DNA from: Hygrocybe punicea
Lineage: Eukaryota; Basidiomycota; Agaricomycetes; Agaricales; Hygrophoraceae
DNA: 64,000 bases
Reading direction: 5' to 3'
Assembly: GCA_963556145.1 (NCBI GenBank)
Contig: OY744463.1
Span: 4,154,001-4,218,000 of the forward strand
This document shows positions 43,368-54,776 of this stretch, in pieces (position 1 is the stretch's first letter; every line of letters begins with the position of its first letter). Position numbers and translations under genes: made by a program. Below the pieces are notes generated by a model. That model made no database searches. It was not told the DNA's origin and worked only from the letters and a program-made list of their open reading frames with translations.

Positions 43368-45400
43368 TTAATCGTCGTCGGGTGAGGAGTCTATAGAGGG
43401 TGGGTACGTCGGATCATCAAGATCGTTTGAATCGGTATCGTTGGCATCGGGGTATTGTAAGAAGTCGTCCAGCGGTATCGATATTTTTGAGCGGGCGTGG
43501 TAGGGTACGACTCGGAAAGCGGCAAATCGAGATTTAGAAACCGCACCGTCGAGTTCGGCGAGTATGTAGGATCCGCCTTCTGTTTTCCTGACGACAACCA
43601 TGGGTCCAAAGTACCGCGGTTTTGCTTTACGATCGAGAGACATTTCGATACGTGAATTTCGGACGAGAACGAGGTTACCGGGTTCAAAGTCGAAAACTTT
43701 GATCGTGTTGGCGTATTTCTGCTCGAATTGCTGGGCGGACGCGAGCCGAGATTTGGTAAGCTTTTCTTTGACCTGATCGAGGTCGGCTTCTCGTTTACGA
43801 AGTTGTCGGGCGCGGATGACTATGAGGTCGGTCATAGACATCGTATCTTGCGTCGGAACCATGTACGTAGCTTCGGCAAAATTGAATGGAAAAAGCGGTT
43901 CTACTCCGTGTGCGATGTAGTAGGACGAGTATCCGAGGCTTTTGTGTGTCGTGACCCGTTCGGCCCAAAATACGGAGTGGGTTACGGTGTGCCATTTCTT
44001 TTCATCTCCGTCACAACTTTTCATAATGGCCTCCCGGACATCTAGGTGGCGACGCTCAACGGGTCCGTTCGCTTGTGAGTTATAGGGCGAAATGCGGATG
44101 TGGCGGATACCGTAGTGGGAGGCGAGATAGTCGAGTGCCTCTACGAACGGCTTGCTGTTGTCGGTAACGATTTCTTCGAGAGCGCCGCAACGGCATAAGA
44201 TGTCTTCGAACAGGAATGTGCCGATGGTCGAGCCGGTCTCGCGGCGTAACATGCGGAACTCAGGGTAAGCGGACAGGGAGCAACGGGCTTGGACAATGTA
44301 TCGATAGCCGCCGGATCGTGGCATAAACATTGTGTCGACATACGCTTTACGAAATAGCGAGGCCGGTGTAGCGACGGTGGGCGGAATGTGATGATAACGC
44401 ATTTGCCGTACTTGGCACTGATGGCAAGACTGGACGTACCACTTAACGTCGTGGTCGAGGTGCGGCCACCAGAAACGGTCGAGTAGCCGAGTGCGGACGG
44501 AGAATATACCTTTGTGGCCGAGAGAGTCGTGAGCGTCTTTGAGTAACTGAAGCCGGCGGTCGGGCGGTATGACGAGTTTGTGTTTTCCGTGACGGTCTTT
44601 GCGCCAAAGCTTGTTATCGGTGACGAAGAATTCAAGGGCGTATCGTAAGAACAGACGGTATTCTTCGTCCGTGAAGTTCACGGGTCGGGTTAGATCTCGT
44701 AACCAAGTCTCGACGAGGGCAAGACGAACGTCGGCCGCGCGGGCTTTATCGGATCGCGGTATGTCAGAAACGGCTTCCTGATTTGTGTAGACGAGGACGG
44801 CCGGTAATTCTTGGAGTCGGTCGGCTGTGGCACGGCAGTGGCCGCATACGGCAATCGGCTTAGACGGTATGGGGACGGGTCGGTAGTTGACGACTTCCAT
44901 AAAGAAACCGTAGGAGTGGTCGAGCCAATCGTCGGAGTCGTTGATCTCCTCGGGGTCTTCTGCAGCGCGGGGACATCGGGAGAGTCCGTCGGGTGCACCG
45001 TGTGCGGAAGCGGGTACGTGAACGAGTCTAAAGTCAAATAAGAGCACGCCGGCTATCCATCGGTTGATCGTTGCATTGGGCTGAATGTCGGGGTTGTTGA
45101 GCATTCCTTTTATGTACTTCGCATCGACTTCAACGGTGAGGTTGCGGACGCTGATAATGAAAATCCGATAGGCGCGGAGGGCCCTGAAGAGACCGTAAAG
45201 CTCGAGCTTGGACTGAGAGTATCGGGCTTCGCGTTCGTTCCACGATATTGAACCAAAACGATTCGGATAGCGCTTTCCGTCGGCGCGGATTTGCATAAGA
45301 ACGAAGCCGACTCCAAGAACGGATGAATCGACGGCGAGAATCACTTCCCATTCACGCGTGTAGTCGATAGCACGCAGCGCTGGCAATGAAATGACGGCGT
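43368..45400 (-). CDS. Gypsy pol, RNase H and integrase part
   Basis: The pol frame is split by the nested LTR; this is its 3' part, stop at 43368. It begins ISLPALRAIDYTREWEVILAVDSS (RNase H, with later LELYGLFRALR and VEVDAKYI). The integrase follows: the zinc domain has HDSLGH..CHQC (HHCC), and the catalytic core has AYVDTMF, EIVTDNSKPF and NGPVERRH (D, D, E). The C-terminus has FEPGNLVLVRNSRIE and KPRYFGPMVVVRKTEGGSYILAELDG, a gypsy-type integrase tail without an evident chromodomain. No stop is seen in this half. Activity would need removal of the nested LTR. Confidence 0.88.
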
Positions 45401-46194
45401 TGTAGAGGGTCCTCGACCCTCTGAGGCCGTAACATCGATATCTAGCGAATCCGCTCGAACCCGACGTCTCTAGCAATCTACGCTCGAACCCAACGTAACC
45501 CGACGCAACCCGATGCATACCGACTAGCACGGCCGCTCACGTACCTGGTCGGTCTATCTCCTAAACTCACGGAACTTCAAATATCAAAGATAGATCTCAT
45601 CGGACTGGGATCCCGACATCGGACTTGCCTTATTCACGCCTAGCGTCTCCCTTATGGGGATATAGTAAAGTATATTGCATCTTTTACGGTTTTTATATCT
45701 TCCACCCATTTTCCCTGTCATCGTCGCCTCGCAACACTCTTCCTACTTCCCCATTTTTATTCTCCTTTGTTTCCTCTCATCGGCCGAGGACTCTCGTCCG
45801 AATCTAGGTACAGAAATTTGTAGTATAAAAACAGTGCCCAAGCGCCGTCTCAAAATAAGAAACCAGTTCCCCCGTTTCCTCTCTCTGAGAATTAGCCTCT
45901 CAGTAAAATCCATTGCACATACTACTCGTCGGTTTCCTCGACGCTCTCCCCATCCTTCTACCGTCTTAATCTCTACGTTTCTCGTCACCCGACACCCGAC
46001 CCGCCGTACCCGACATCGTCGGCTTCGTCGGCTTCGACTGGTCTCGATAGATTTCAGTAGTTTACTCGGCGGCTTCTTACCTTTTATATCCTATCATTTT
46101 ACTGAAGCTTGTTAGACTATTCCTAGTCACTTCTACGCTGACCCCCACAGGCTTAGGATTATTATTCCGCAGCCACCCCGACCTCGCCTTTACA
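45401..46194 (+). mobile_element. Solo LTR of the same gypsy family, inverted, inside pol
   Basis: TG..CA ends and full-length identity in the reverse direction to 40802-41594. GCGT flanks it at 45397-45400 and 46195-46198, a 4 bp target duplication. LTR plus one duplication equals 798 nt, a multiple of three, and the pol reading on both sides is in the same frame. The insertion lies between the RT tail and RNase H. Confidence 0.92.
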
Positions 46195-46198
46195 GCGT

Positions 46199-47732
46199 TT
46201 TTGAGGCAGTCGACGGCGGTCTCTTCTTCTTCACCAAATTCGAAGGGTATACCTTTGTGGGTAAGACAGACGAGGGGTCGGGAGTGGAGCGAGAAGTCCT
46301 TGATAAAAATATGCAAGACGCCGCAGATACCGAGAAAGGCGCGAACTTCGGTGAGGTTGGTCGGCAGTGGCCAATCACGAATCTTCTGTACTTTGGAGTC
46401 GTCGGCTACTCTTCCTTCGTATGTGCATCGGTGGCCGACAACGATGACTGAGGGTCGACACAACTCGAGTTTTTTGCCGTTGAAGGTACCGCCGACATAG
46501 CAGAAACGCTGGATGACGCGGTTGACACCTTGGAAGTGCTCCCAAATGAAACGTCGGATTGCCGGGTTCTCGGGTATAGTCTCGTAGGTACCGTCGGGTT
46601 GCTCGTAGCGGGTTGGAGGCCCTTTGACAGGAATATCGTCCATATACGGAACGGCAAGATGAGGGATTTCGTCACGGAGGATGTACGTGGAGTCACTGTG
46701 TAGGATCTGCGGGGAATTTGTGTATCCCATAGCAATCCGCGTAAGTCGAAGCGTTCCGAGTGGAGACTGAAAGGTCATATAGTCCCGAGACGAGGGGTGG
46801 AAGAGGCGTTGGTCGAAAGAGACGAAGAGGTCGAAGGAAGCATAGCAAGAGTGGCCGCCAAAGGCCTCGGCCAAGTGCTCGGTCATGGGCGGTACGGCGG
46901 GATCGCGGATAGTGACGGCATTAAGCGGCTGTAGATCGTGGACGATTTGAAGAGACTTCCCATCCTTTTTCAAAACGCAGAACCAGCGGGAGCGGTATGA
47001 CGAATTCGAGGGTTCATAGGTACCGGCGTTAATTTTGTCTTTGATGATGCCGATGACTTTGTTAAGGATGCCGGGTGGGATTGGGATATTGCGATGGACC
47101 CACGGGTCGTGCGGTACGGTGGGAATGTGGATCGGCGGGAAGTAGTCCGTATTGAACTGGCCTTTCTCGGATTCGTTCCAGGCGAAGGCGGCTTCTTGCG
47201 TTTTGATGATATGGTGGCCGAGTTTTTCTTCCTCAGGCCAAAGGAATCCATCCGGGTTCATCGGCATCGCGTCGTGTCGTTCCTGGGTATAGCGGGTGCC
47301 GGGTGTAAAGTCGGGCGGGTGAGTCGGGAGCGTGGGTAAATCGGCTAGCGGGTCGCCGGTGATCTCGCGTATGATACGGTATTCGTCGGGGAGAGTGGTA
47401 GAAATTGGGCGGATACGATCGGCTACCTTCTTATACTTTTTCTTGGTAACGGCTCCTTTTAGGTCCCTGGTAGGGGGGGTGGTATACGAGATATAAGTAG
47501 CGTGTTCAGTAGAGGCCTTGTTACAAATATTCGAAGAAGAAATATGTGACGCAGGAGCGGAGACGGAACAAGACGAAGGAAGGGTATCGGTAGTACGTAG
47601 CTGATTTTGTACATCGGTCAACAATGAAATGTACTGGGCGGCAGTCTGAGGCTGAGACGAAGAGAAATCTAAATCGATAGAAAAACATAAGTCCTCTTCT
47701 AGGGGAAACGGCAAAAGGGAAGCATAGTTCAT
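46199..47732 (-). CDS. Gypsy pol, reverse transcriptase part
   Basis: Minus-strand frame from about 47732. RT motifs in order are RSRWFCVLKKDGKSLQIVHDLQPLN, SCYASFDLFVSFDQR, MTFQSPLGTLRLTRIAMGYTNSP and the active-site box PYMDDIPVKG, then CTYEGRVADDSKVQKI and LTEVRAFLGICGVLHIFI (thumb/connection). A protease-distal linker precedes RT. The frame ends artificially inside the nested LTR. FDLF in motif A keeps its Asp. This frame differs from that of gag-protease, so a frameshift or separate start would be required. Confidence 0.87.
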
Positions 47733-47815
47733 GGTATAGGTGTGGTCGCTTTCGAGTGGCGGCTTCTCATCTCCCGGTGCGTCCTTCCCAAGAGGTATCT
47801 CCGGGTCCTCGACTT

Positions 47816-50074
47816 CTAAAAATCCGGTTTTCCGGTGTCGGACCGCTCTCGTCGGTTCTTTTGGTTGTGCTCGATGGTGGGCAAGGTGACGACGGCGCCG
47901 GTGTTTGGATCCGTGATCGTGACTTGTGGTTCTCCGTTTTTATAATCCTTCGTAAGGGCTTTGGAAAGCGTGAAGAACGGGCGGCCGATGAGGATCTCGT
48001 AGGGGGCATCGTCGACGACTTGGACTTGGAGGAAAAGATCGACGTTGCCAAAAGTGAATTTTAGGTTGGCGATCCGGCCGAGGGTGTCGTTGTCGCTTTT
48101 ATTTGCCGACTGCATCCGCATCTTCATATTTTGGAGGCCGTAACCGAGTTTCTCCCAAATATCGCGTCGCATGCCGATGATCATGGAACCGTTGTCGAGG
48201 ACGCACTCGAATACGAATTTTCCATTGATGAGCGGGTAGACCGCACGGAGAGGGACTGAGTCGTGGCCAACGACGAGCGGGACGTTTTCCTGACAGTGTT
48301 GACAGGCGCGAGTGGGGATTTCGGGTGCGTGAAAATGGAAAACCTCGACGTTGTTACTCTCGGCGGTGACCTTTTTCGACGTAGTGAGGTCCTTCATGTG
48401 ACGGCGGGCGTCGGACAACATGGCCAAAAGTTCTCGTTGCGAAATGCAGACTTGAGAATCGAGTGTGCGGTCGATGACGGATTTGGCGATACCGGGATCT
48501 TCGATGGGGGCTTGGTAGCGGTACTGGGGGTGCGATGCGGGAAGGTTCTGGGGAGTGCACGGCACGAAGGCGGTCGGCTCGGTCGGCCGCGTGTTCGAAG
48601 GTGGAACAATGGCGATCGGGTGCTCGTTGACAGGTCTGGTAGACGTTTTCTCGGCGGGTTTCACAGCGGGGACGGACGTGGAAGTGGCGGGCGGATTGGG
48701 ATACGTCTTTCTAGACTTGCCTTTCGCTTTAGAGGGGATCTCTACGCCGTCAAATCTAACCCATTTACGAAGCCGCTGCACTTCGGCTTCCAGAACCTTG
48801 ATTTGTTCGTTGTCATTGTCGATGTCGGACGTCGTGGACTGAAAGATGTCGGCGTACTCGGTGGTGACCTCTGGTTCGTAGGTGGGTACTTCGACGGCGG
48901 AGACGAAGTTAGCTTTGACATGAGGTGGCGGGTCACGTTGGAACGGTTCTGTGGGGTTGCGGGCAGGGGGAGCGCGGTTGCCAGGGTTCTGTGCGTGCCA
49001 CGCGTCGAAGCGTTCCCTCATATTTTTGCTGACGATAGCCTTTGGAAGATACATTCCGTTAGGCAACACGATGCGGCCATGCTCGTTCTTGCGGCATATT
49101 CCGTCTCAAGTGTACTGCTCGCAGATGGGACAATCGCGTATACGATGGAACAGGTCGTCGCAAAAGAGGCAGTTGAAGTTGGTGAAACCCTGTCCCGTGG
49201 TGGTCGGCTCAGCCCTATTTGCACACGGCTTTGGGGGGTTGTTGCGTTTGGTGAGGGCTTGCGTGAGGATGGCGAGTTGTTGCGAAACGAGACGAAATAG
49301 GTCGGATACGTTAGGTTCGACCGGTTCCGCTTTAGGAATGACCGGGTCATAGCGAGCGGGTGGCGGGTAGCGGGTGGCAGGTTCTATTGGAGTCGAGTAC
49401 CGGATGGCAGCAGGCGACGTTGATGATAGACGAGAGACGGTGGACGGTTCGGCTGCGGTTCCGGCCAGTAGGAAGTGGGCGCAATTGTGGAAGTCCTGGA
49501 AGTCGTAAGGGTCGCTATGGAAATGGTTCGGCTTTTGGTACTGCAGACGGGTTTTGATGTCCTTTTTAAGCTCGACATGGAAGCCGTTCTCGTACGCGAT
49601 GTTGCATTCTCGAGGAGAGATCCAACCCTTGTCTAGAAGAAACCCTGAGATCCGGATGAACTCGCGGTAATATTCACCAAGTTCAGCGTGGGTACGGATA
49701 CCGTAAGCGGTTTGGGTGTGCGTAAGATGGTCGAGATCCGCCGTAGTGTACCGGTGATCGTCTTCCGTGCCCGGGTATAGCACGAGTACGCTCCTTTTGA
49801 ATGCGGCATAATCGATGCCGGTCGCGCTAGGTAAACTTGCCCAAAGCTCGTAGTCGCTAAGCGACGCGTAGCGCAGACTATGCTTGATGCGTCCTGCGTC
49901 GTCGAGAGCAGCATCGGCAGCAAGTATCTCTACTTCTTCGAAGAAGCGGTTTAAATTGAGTGGGTTCCCGTCGAAGGTCGGGGCCGTGGAGTGACCGCGA
50001 GCGGGCATTTGTCGTGGAGTAACATGGGGAGCGGTAACGTGGGGAGCAGTCGAAGATCCAGAGGTCGAAGTCAT
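47816..50074 (-). CDS. Gypsy gag and aspartic protease, one in-frame stop
   Basis: Starts at the ATG at 50074. The gag part has FDGNPLNLNRFFEEVEIL and capsid-like helices, then a CCHC knuckle CLFCDDLFHRIRDC. A single TGA at 49106-49108 interrupts the frame; the same frame continues for 417 further codons, so the stop is most simply a CGA-to-TGA change. The second part holds PNGMYLPKAIVSKNMRERFDAWH, a linker, and a protease fold with VLDNGSMIIG (active-site loop, DNGS in place of DSG/DTG) and PYEILIGRPFF (the ILGRP-type motif). Both parts would make virus-like particles in the cytoplasm if read through. Confidence 0.8.
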
Positions 50075-50555
50075 TGTGGGTGGAAGAAGCTGAGATGTCG
50101 ATAAAGCGGTTGTCGGGTGTACGATGAGCGGGTCGGGTAACGTGGGCGATGACGGCGTGGACGAAGACGAAGACGGGGACGATGACGATGACGGAGTTTT
50201 CGATGTCGAGAGTGAAGACGTGGACGGGGGTTCTAACGAGGTCGAAGTCGGGGATGTAGGCGATGCGGGTGTCGAACTGAGATCGGATGAGTTGGGTGTA
50301 ATGGTAATTATTGGTATATCGACCGATTCAAGACTGTCGGATGAAAGATATAGGGGGGTGTTTGACCCTGAGACGAGCGGGAGATTGTTATGTCGAGCAA
50401 GGTGGTCGGGTACTAGCTGGAAGAAGTCATCGTCGATTGTCGGGTCGAAGGTGGCTAAAGAGAGTTCTTGTTGAAGAGTTCTTCGAGGAAGATCTCGAAG
50501 ATGACGGTCAGAGGGAGGGATACGGGAAGAGGAAGCTATGGTGGTGCTAGACTAT

Positions 50556-50573
50556 TCCTCGCGGTGGGCTCCA
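50556..50573 (-). other. Primer-binding site of gypsy element
   Basis: The minus strand just inside the 5' LTR reads TGGAGCCCACCGCGAGGA, 2 nt from the LTR end. It begins with TGG, as expected for pairing with a tRNA 3' CCA. The implied tRNA ends in GGGCUCCA, with U at position 73 and C at 61. Exactly the same 18 nt occur at 62311-62328. Confidence 0.75.
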
Positions 50574-50575
50574 GA

Positions 50576-50808
50576 TGTAAAGGCGAGGTCGGGGTGGCTG
50601 CGGAATAATAATCCTAGGCCTGTGGGGTCAGCGTAGAAGTGACTAGGAATAGTCTAACAAGCTTCAGTAAGATAATAGGATATAAAAGGTAAGAAGCCGC
50701 CGAGTAAACTACTGAAATCTATCGAGACCGATCGAAGCCGACGAAGCCGACGATGTCGGGTACGGCGGGTCGGGTGTCGGGTGACGAGAAACGTAGAGAT
50801 TAAGACGG
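50576..50808 (-). repeat. Truncated 5' LTR of gypsy element (233 bp)
   Basis: Matches the first 233 bp of 40802-41594 in the same orientation with few differences, then stops at GAGATTAAGACGG. The lost part is the outer (U3) side. Confidence 0.88.
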
Positions 50809-50866
50809 TTATCAAATGCCATGTATTTTACTGGCAAAAGTGTCCAAGAAGAACAGAAATAAGGTG

Positions 50867-52470
50867 ACTAGTTGAAGAAATCTGCTTTGAAATCATCGCG
50901 AATAACTGTGAACCCAGGAGGAACAGGGAACATGTCCTGCCTGGCCTCGTCCCAGTACCATGTCATGCGATCTGTTGCATTAGATTCCCCATGTTCCATC
51001 GGTGGGCCATGAAATGTGCTAAATCCAGGTCCAGCATCACCTTCCGGCAGATACCTAATCTCAAAGCGAACCTTTATGCTCTCCTTCCTTCCAGTTGCCT
51101 CTGCTACAGGTCTGTGCTGGCGCTTGGCCTCTGGACCATTCCACCATGATTCACTTCCTCGTTTGAGTCGAATAGCATCACCCTGAGATTCCCAGTGCAG
51201 TCAGATCAGTGAGATCAAGTACATGCAGTATATCAGGTCCAAATCCCTCGCATTGCATTTGAGTCTCATAATACCGAGCTCCGGTGACGCCAAGATTGGT
51301 CTCTGCATGGAGAAGGAAGCGACTGAGTTTGGAAGGGGTAAGAATAGGTGGAGTCAATGTTGAGTCTGGTGATGGTGTGACTTCTCTTGCTCGTACTGGC
51401 TGCTCAGCTCCTCTGACTAGCCCTGTAATATCGGACATAATGGAGGCAATGTGGGCAATGTCATTGTTTGGAGTAGTTGGCACCAGTGTAGAACCAGAAG
51501 AGCGAGAGTGAAGAGAAGCTCGGCAGAGAGCTGGATCAAATGCTTGTGAATGGGGTGGCTCATTTACCGTTGCTTGGCATTCATGCTGGAACATGGCCCT
51601 TAGATAATGTAAAGAATGGGATATAGGGCACTTACGATAGCCCGAATCCATTCCTTCATCATGATTGGAGTAAGGATTAGATGAGATCCATCACTATTGA
51701 GATATGAGAAGCCTTCGTCATCTTGATTCTTCCACTTCTTCTGAAGCTTGGTGCGAATGTGCGCCACTTGTAGATCAAGTGGAGTAAGTCCAGCCATATT
51801 GTAGGCATCCTACAAATGTTGTGAAGAACAAAGTTGTGAGTAACACTATGCAAAGGGACTTACAGCATCTTCAACATCATCATCATCCTCCTCACTGTCC
51901 TTTGCATGGCCATGCTGTGATGGTATTGAGTCTGATAATAGATATATATAAAATCTAACATACCAGCATCTGCTGTACATCATCCATGTCTACAAGAATA
52001 GTCACTTTGCAAACCTTCTTGGAATGTATACTGTGTGCAAAGTCCTTGTAATCATTCGCATTATCAACATCAATTGCATCAGATTTACTTCATAACATGT
52101 GAGTTTGTGGTTATAAAAAAGTGGAAATGCCATACGCTTTAGCTGGGGGGCAGATATACTTGAAGGGAAAAAAGCACCGATCAGAGACTTTATTTTTATA
52201 CTTCGTTTCTCCATGCTTTGTCAAGATAGCCACAAGAAATTTTACATAGTTGTCCCCGGTTTCAGATATAGGGAAAGATATTTCTTTTGTCTTTGTATCC
52301 TTCTTATCCTTTGGCTGCGCCTTGGAACCAGCTTTGGGTTTGATAAGGGTGTGATATGTAAACTGAAGAGAGAAGGTTATGTTGAATGAATCTGGTTCTG
52401 GGCTGGGACTGGAGTCAACCATGGCTGGCTCAGGCAAAAAGCAAAGTCGTGTTGATGCTTTGTTTGTCAC
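50867..52470 (-). pseudogene. SAM-like-domain repetitive gene, frameshifted
   Basis: Minus-strand exons can be joined from the ATG at 52470, or an internal MVDSS start. They encode a DSFNITFSLQFTYHTLI region, then DAIDVDNANDYKDFAHSI and VTILVDMDDVQQML, then AGLTPLDLQVAHIRTKLQKKW and GSHLILTPIMMKEWIRAI. A variable linker follows, then SKLSRFLLHAETNLGV, GFGPDILHVLDLTDLTALGIS (SAM-like), then GDAIRLKRGSESWWNGPEAKR and a C-terminal TWYWDEARQDMFPVPPGFTV. Splice sites are good. At about 51176 the frame must shift by one base between ALGIS and GDAIRLK, so the copy looks broken. I recall this as a dispersed, transposon-linked family in Agaricomycetes, not a host gene. The gypsy LTR truncation point is about 60 bp downstream. 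Confidence 0.65.
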
Positions 52471-52479
52471 TCACGGGTT

Positions 52480-53770
52480 CTGTCGGATGGCAAGGAAATG
52501 GCATGCTGGTGCCTGGAATATTACAAAAAGAAAAATTCCGCATTGATATGCAATTAGCTGTAAAGTCAAAATCTCCAATATATTTCTTCACAATCACCTT
52601 CTACAGACATACATATTGTTACAGTACAGCTAAATAGTTATGAGCCATGTTGGTAGCATTTTATGCTGCTGAGGCTACTGCTGATAGTGCTAGCTTGTTC
52701 TCAGACATGAGGAGCTATAGGTGATCCCAAAGGGTATGATTTAGCTCCATTTACTCATGGGATGTGGAGTTACATACTTGCAGGAGATCTCAAAGATAAA
52801 AGGCTAAAAGGATCTATGACTATGGGAACTAACTATATTAGCCTGCTGCTTTGGGAAACATCAAAGCATGCATGGTATAAATTAATGTCTACATCATTTT
52901 TTTTTTAAAAAGTGATTGTAGAATAAATTACTAGGGTAAATATAGCCAGTGTGTCCCCTGACATCTAAGATCTGGGCCAGGCCAGCTGTTCACTGACTTG
53001 GCCCTGGCCCTTGGACAGTGTACTCGGTACACTATTTGTCATCTTCTTGAATGGTGTGGGTTGAAGGTCCCTTTGCAAGCTACATTGCCATAGAGGAATA
53101 TACACCAATACAGGAGCTTGATGAACTTCTTTGACAATGACCAATTGGTTTTCAACATGAAACCATTGTGTTGGTGGAAGGATCATCATGATGTTTACCC
53201 AGACCTCTGCAGATTGGCTCAGGATATACTGACAATCCCAGGTGACTGCATAATAATGTCTGAATACCTCTTATACCAATTCCAATTTAGCTTGAAACAC
53301 TTGCTCTAGGTGAACCTGTAGTATACTATACAGAGAGTATCTAGAAATATTTTGGGAATTTATTATGTTGTGGCTGTGCCAAGTTCAAATATCTAGTTGC
53401 TAGCAATGATTATAATTATGATTTTTTAATTAGTGATAACATTATTTTTTACGATATTTATTTTCACAATTGACATAACAACAAAAATAGTTTCAAATTG
53501 TCACTGGATATCTAAATTATTTTTTGATGGCAAAAAATTCTCATCCGTCTCCTGTGAGAGGCTGTTGGTTCAAATCCATACCATTTATCTTGTATCAGGC
53601 TGCAACCAGACGAAAAAGGAAGTTTTTCCGGTGGTAACGGCAATTGCCGCGAAAGACTGTGCAGTTTCAAGCCAGAGTTTCACAAGGTGGCTTTTATCAG
53701 TCAACTTCACCCCTAAGGCGAGTATATAATTGAATTCGCGTGAATCATCGCTTACAAGGAGTAGACTTCG
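52480..53770. other. Intergenic, includes MITE fragment
   Basis: A/T-rich with no convincing gene. At about 53450-53556 the sequence GGATATCTAAATTATTTTTTGATGGCAAAAA..CTCATCCGTCTCCTGTG matches the right half of the MITE at 5850-6224. The last 200 bp before 53773 are the presumed promoter of the ribosomal protein gene. Confidence 0.55.
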
Positions 53771-53772
53771 CC

Positions 53773-54517
53773 ATGGCCACGTTTACTTCAACGCCCATCG
53801 TAATTGACGGCAAAGGTCATCTCCTTGGTCGATTGGCTTCCATAATCTCCAAGCAGATTCTCTCTGGGCAGAAAATTGTCGTTGTGAGATGCGAGGAGAT
53901 TAACATCTCCGGCAGCTTTTTCCGCAACAAGGTGCGTTCGCCCACGGTGCATTTCTCGGTTTAACAGAATGTCTCGTAGCTTCGTTACCACAATTTCCTC
54001 CACAAACGTCACATCGTGAATCCCAAGAAATCCGGTCCCTTTCACCATCGCGCGCCTTCCAAAATCCTTTATAGGGCCATTCGCGGCATGACTCCTCATA
54101 AGAGTTCTCGGGGTGCTGCTGCCCTAGAACGGCTCAAACTTTTTGAAGGCGTTCCTCCACCATTCGACCGAAAAAAGCGGATGGTGGTGCCAGAGGCTTT
54201 GAGGGTACTGAGGCTGAAGCCCGGGAGGAAGTACTGCACAATAAAGGTAGGGGGCACTTTGAAGTTAATATATACTTCCACTTACTTGGTCTAGCGTCTA
54301 TCACACGAGGTTGGTTGGGGTTACAAAGATGTTGTAGATCGACTGGAGGAGAAGAGGAAAATCAAGGCACAAGCTTTCCATGAACGCAAGGTGAACTCGC
54401 TCAGATTTTACTCGTATGATAGTTAAATGTATTCAACAGCTGGCGGCAGTGAAGCGCCAAAAGGCCATCTCACACGACAAGAAGTCTTTCGAGGAACTGA
54501 CCCAGCTTGGATACTAG
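53773..54517 (+). CDS. RPL16: 60S ribosomal protein L16 (uL13)
   Basis: Four exons (53773-53931, 53980-54246, 54295-54390, 54440-54517) total 600 nt, 199 residues, the normal family size. Motifs are [62 protein letters not shown] (split by an intron), [21 protein letters not shown] and VFEG-like [20 protein letters not shown]. The C-terminus is [10 protein letters not shown]. It is a structural component of the large ribosomal subunit. I chose the ATG at 53773; an in-frame ATG at 53740 exists but adds residues not seen in the family. It is followed 260 bp later, on the same strand, by the KH gene. Confidence 0.95.
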
Positions 54518-54776
54518 ACGCCGAATTCCCTGTCACTTCGGTGTCGTCGTAGGTATATGTAATTTACATATTGTATACCAACGTATCGCTAGCTACTTCA
54601 GCCAATTTCCAATGGAGCTTCAAATATATAAACGCGCAAAACTCTAAAGTATATGAGAACCCCGGCCGGCTCGGACTTTTCCGACATTGTGATTCCAAGG
54701 TAAAACAAGTTTTTACAGTTTACCGTATTTCCTACACCTTTCCTCGTTCGCACCCATCCTCGCTCCACCGCCCATC

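Larger units (their letters stand above)
40802..50808 (-). mobile_element. Gypsy LTR retrotransposon with antisense gene and nested solo LTR
   Basis: The element reads right to left: truncated 5' LTR (50808-50576), PBS (50573-50556), gag-protease (50074-47816), reverse transcriptase (47732-46199), nested solo LTR (46194-45401), RNase H-integrase (45400-43368), an antisense three-exon gene (41765-43161, plus strand) and a full 3' LTR (41594-40802). RT before integrase and the DDE/HHCC order mark it as Ty3/gypsy. The sequence is CpG-rich, unlike the older repeats around it. The 5' LTR retains only 233 of about 793 bp and lacks the U3 side, so genomic RNA is probably not made from its own promoter. 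Confidence 0.9.

Noticed and set aside
48263..49300. 345-codon plus-strand frame inside gag-protease
   Set aside because: Antisense shadow of a GC-rich coding region; no introns or domains, unlike the real antisense gene at 41765-43161.
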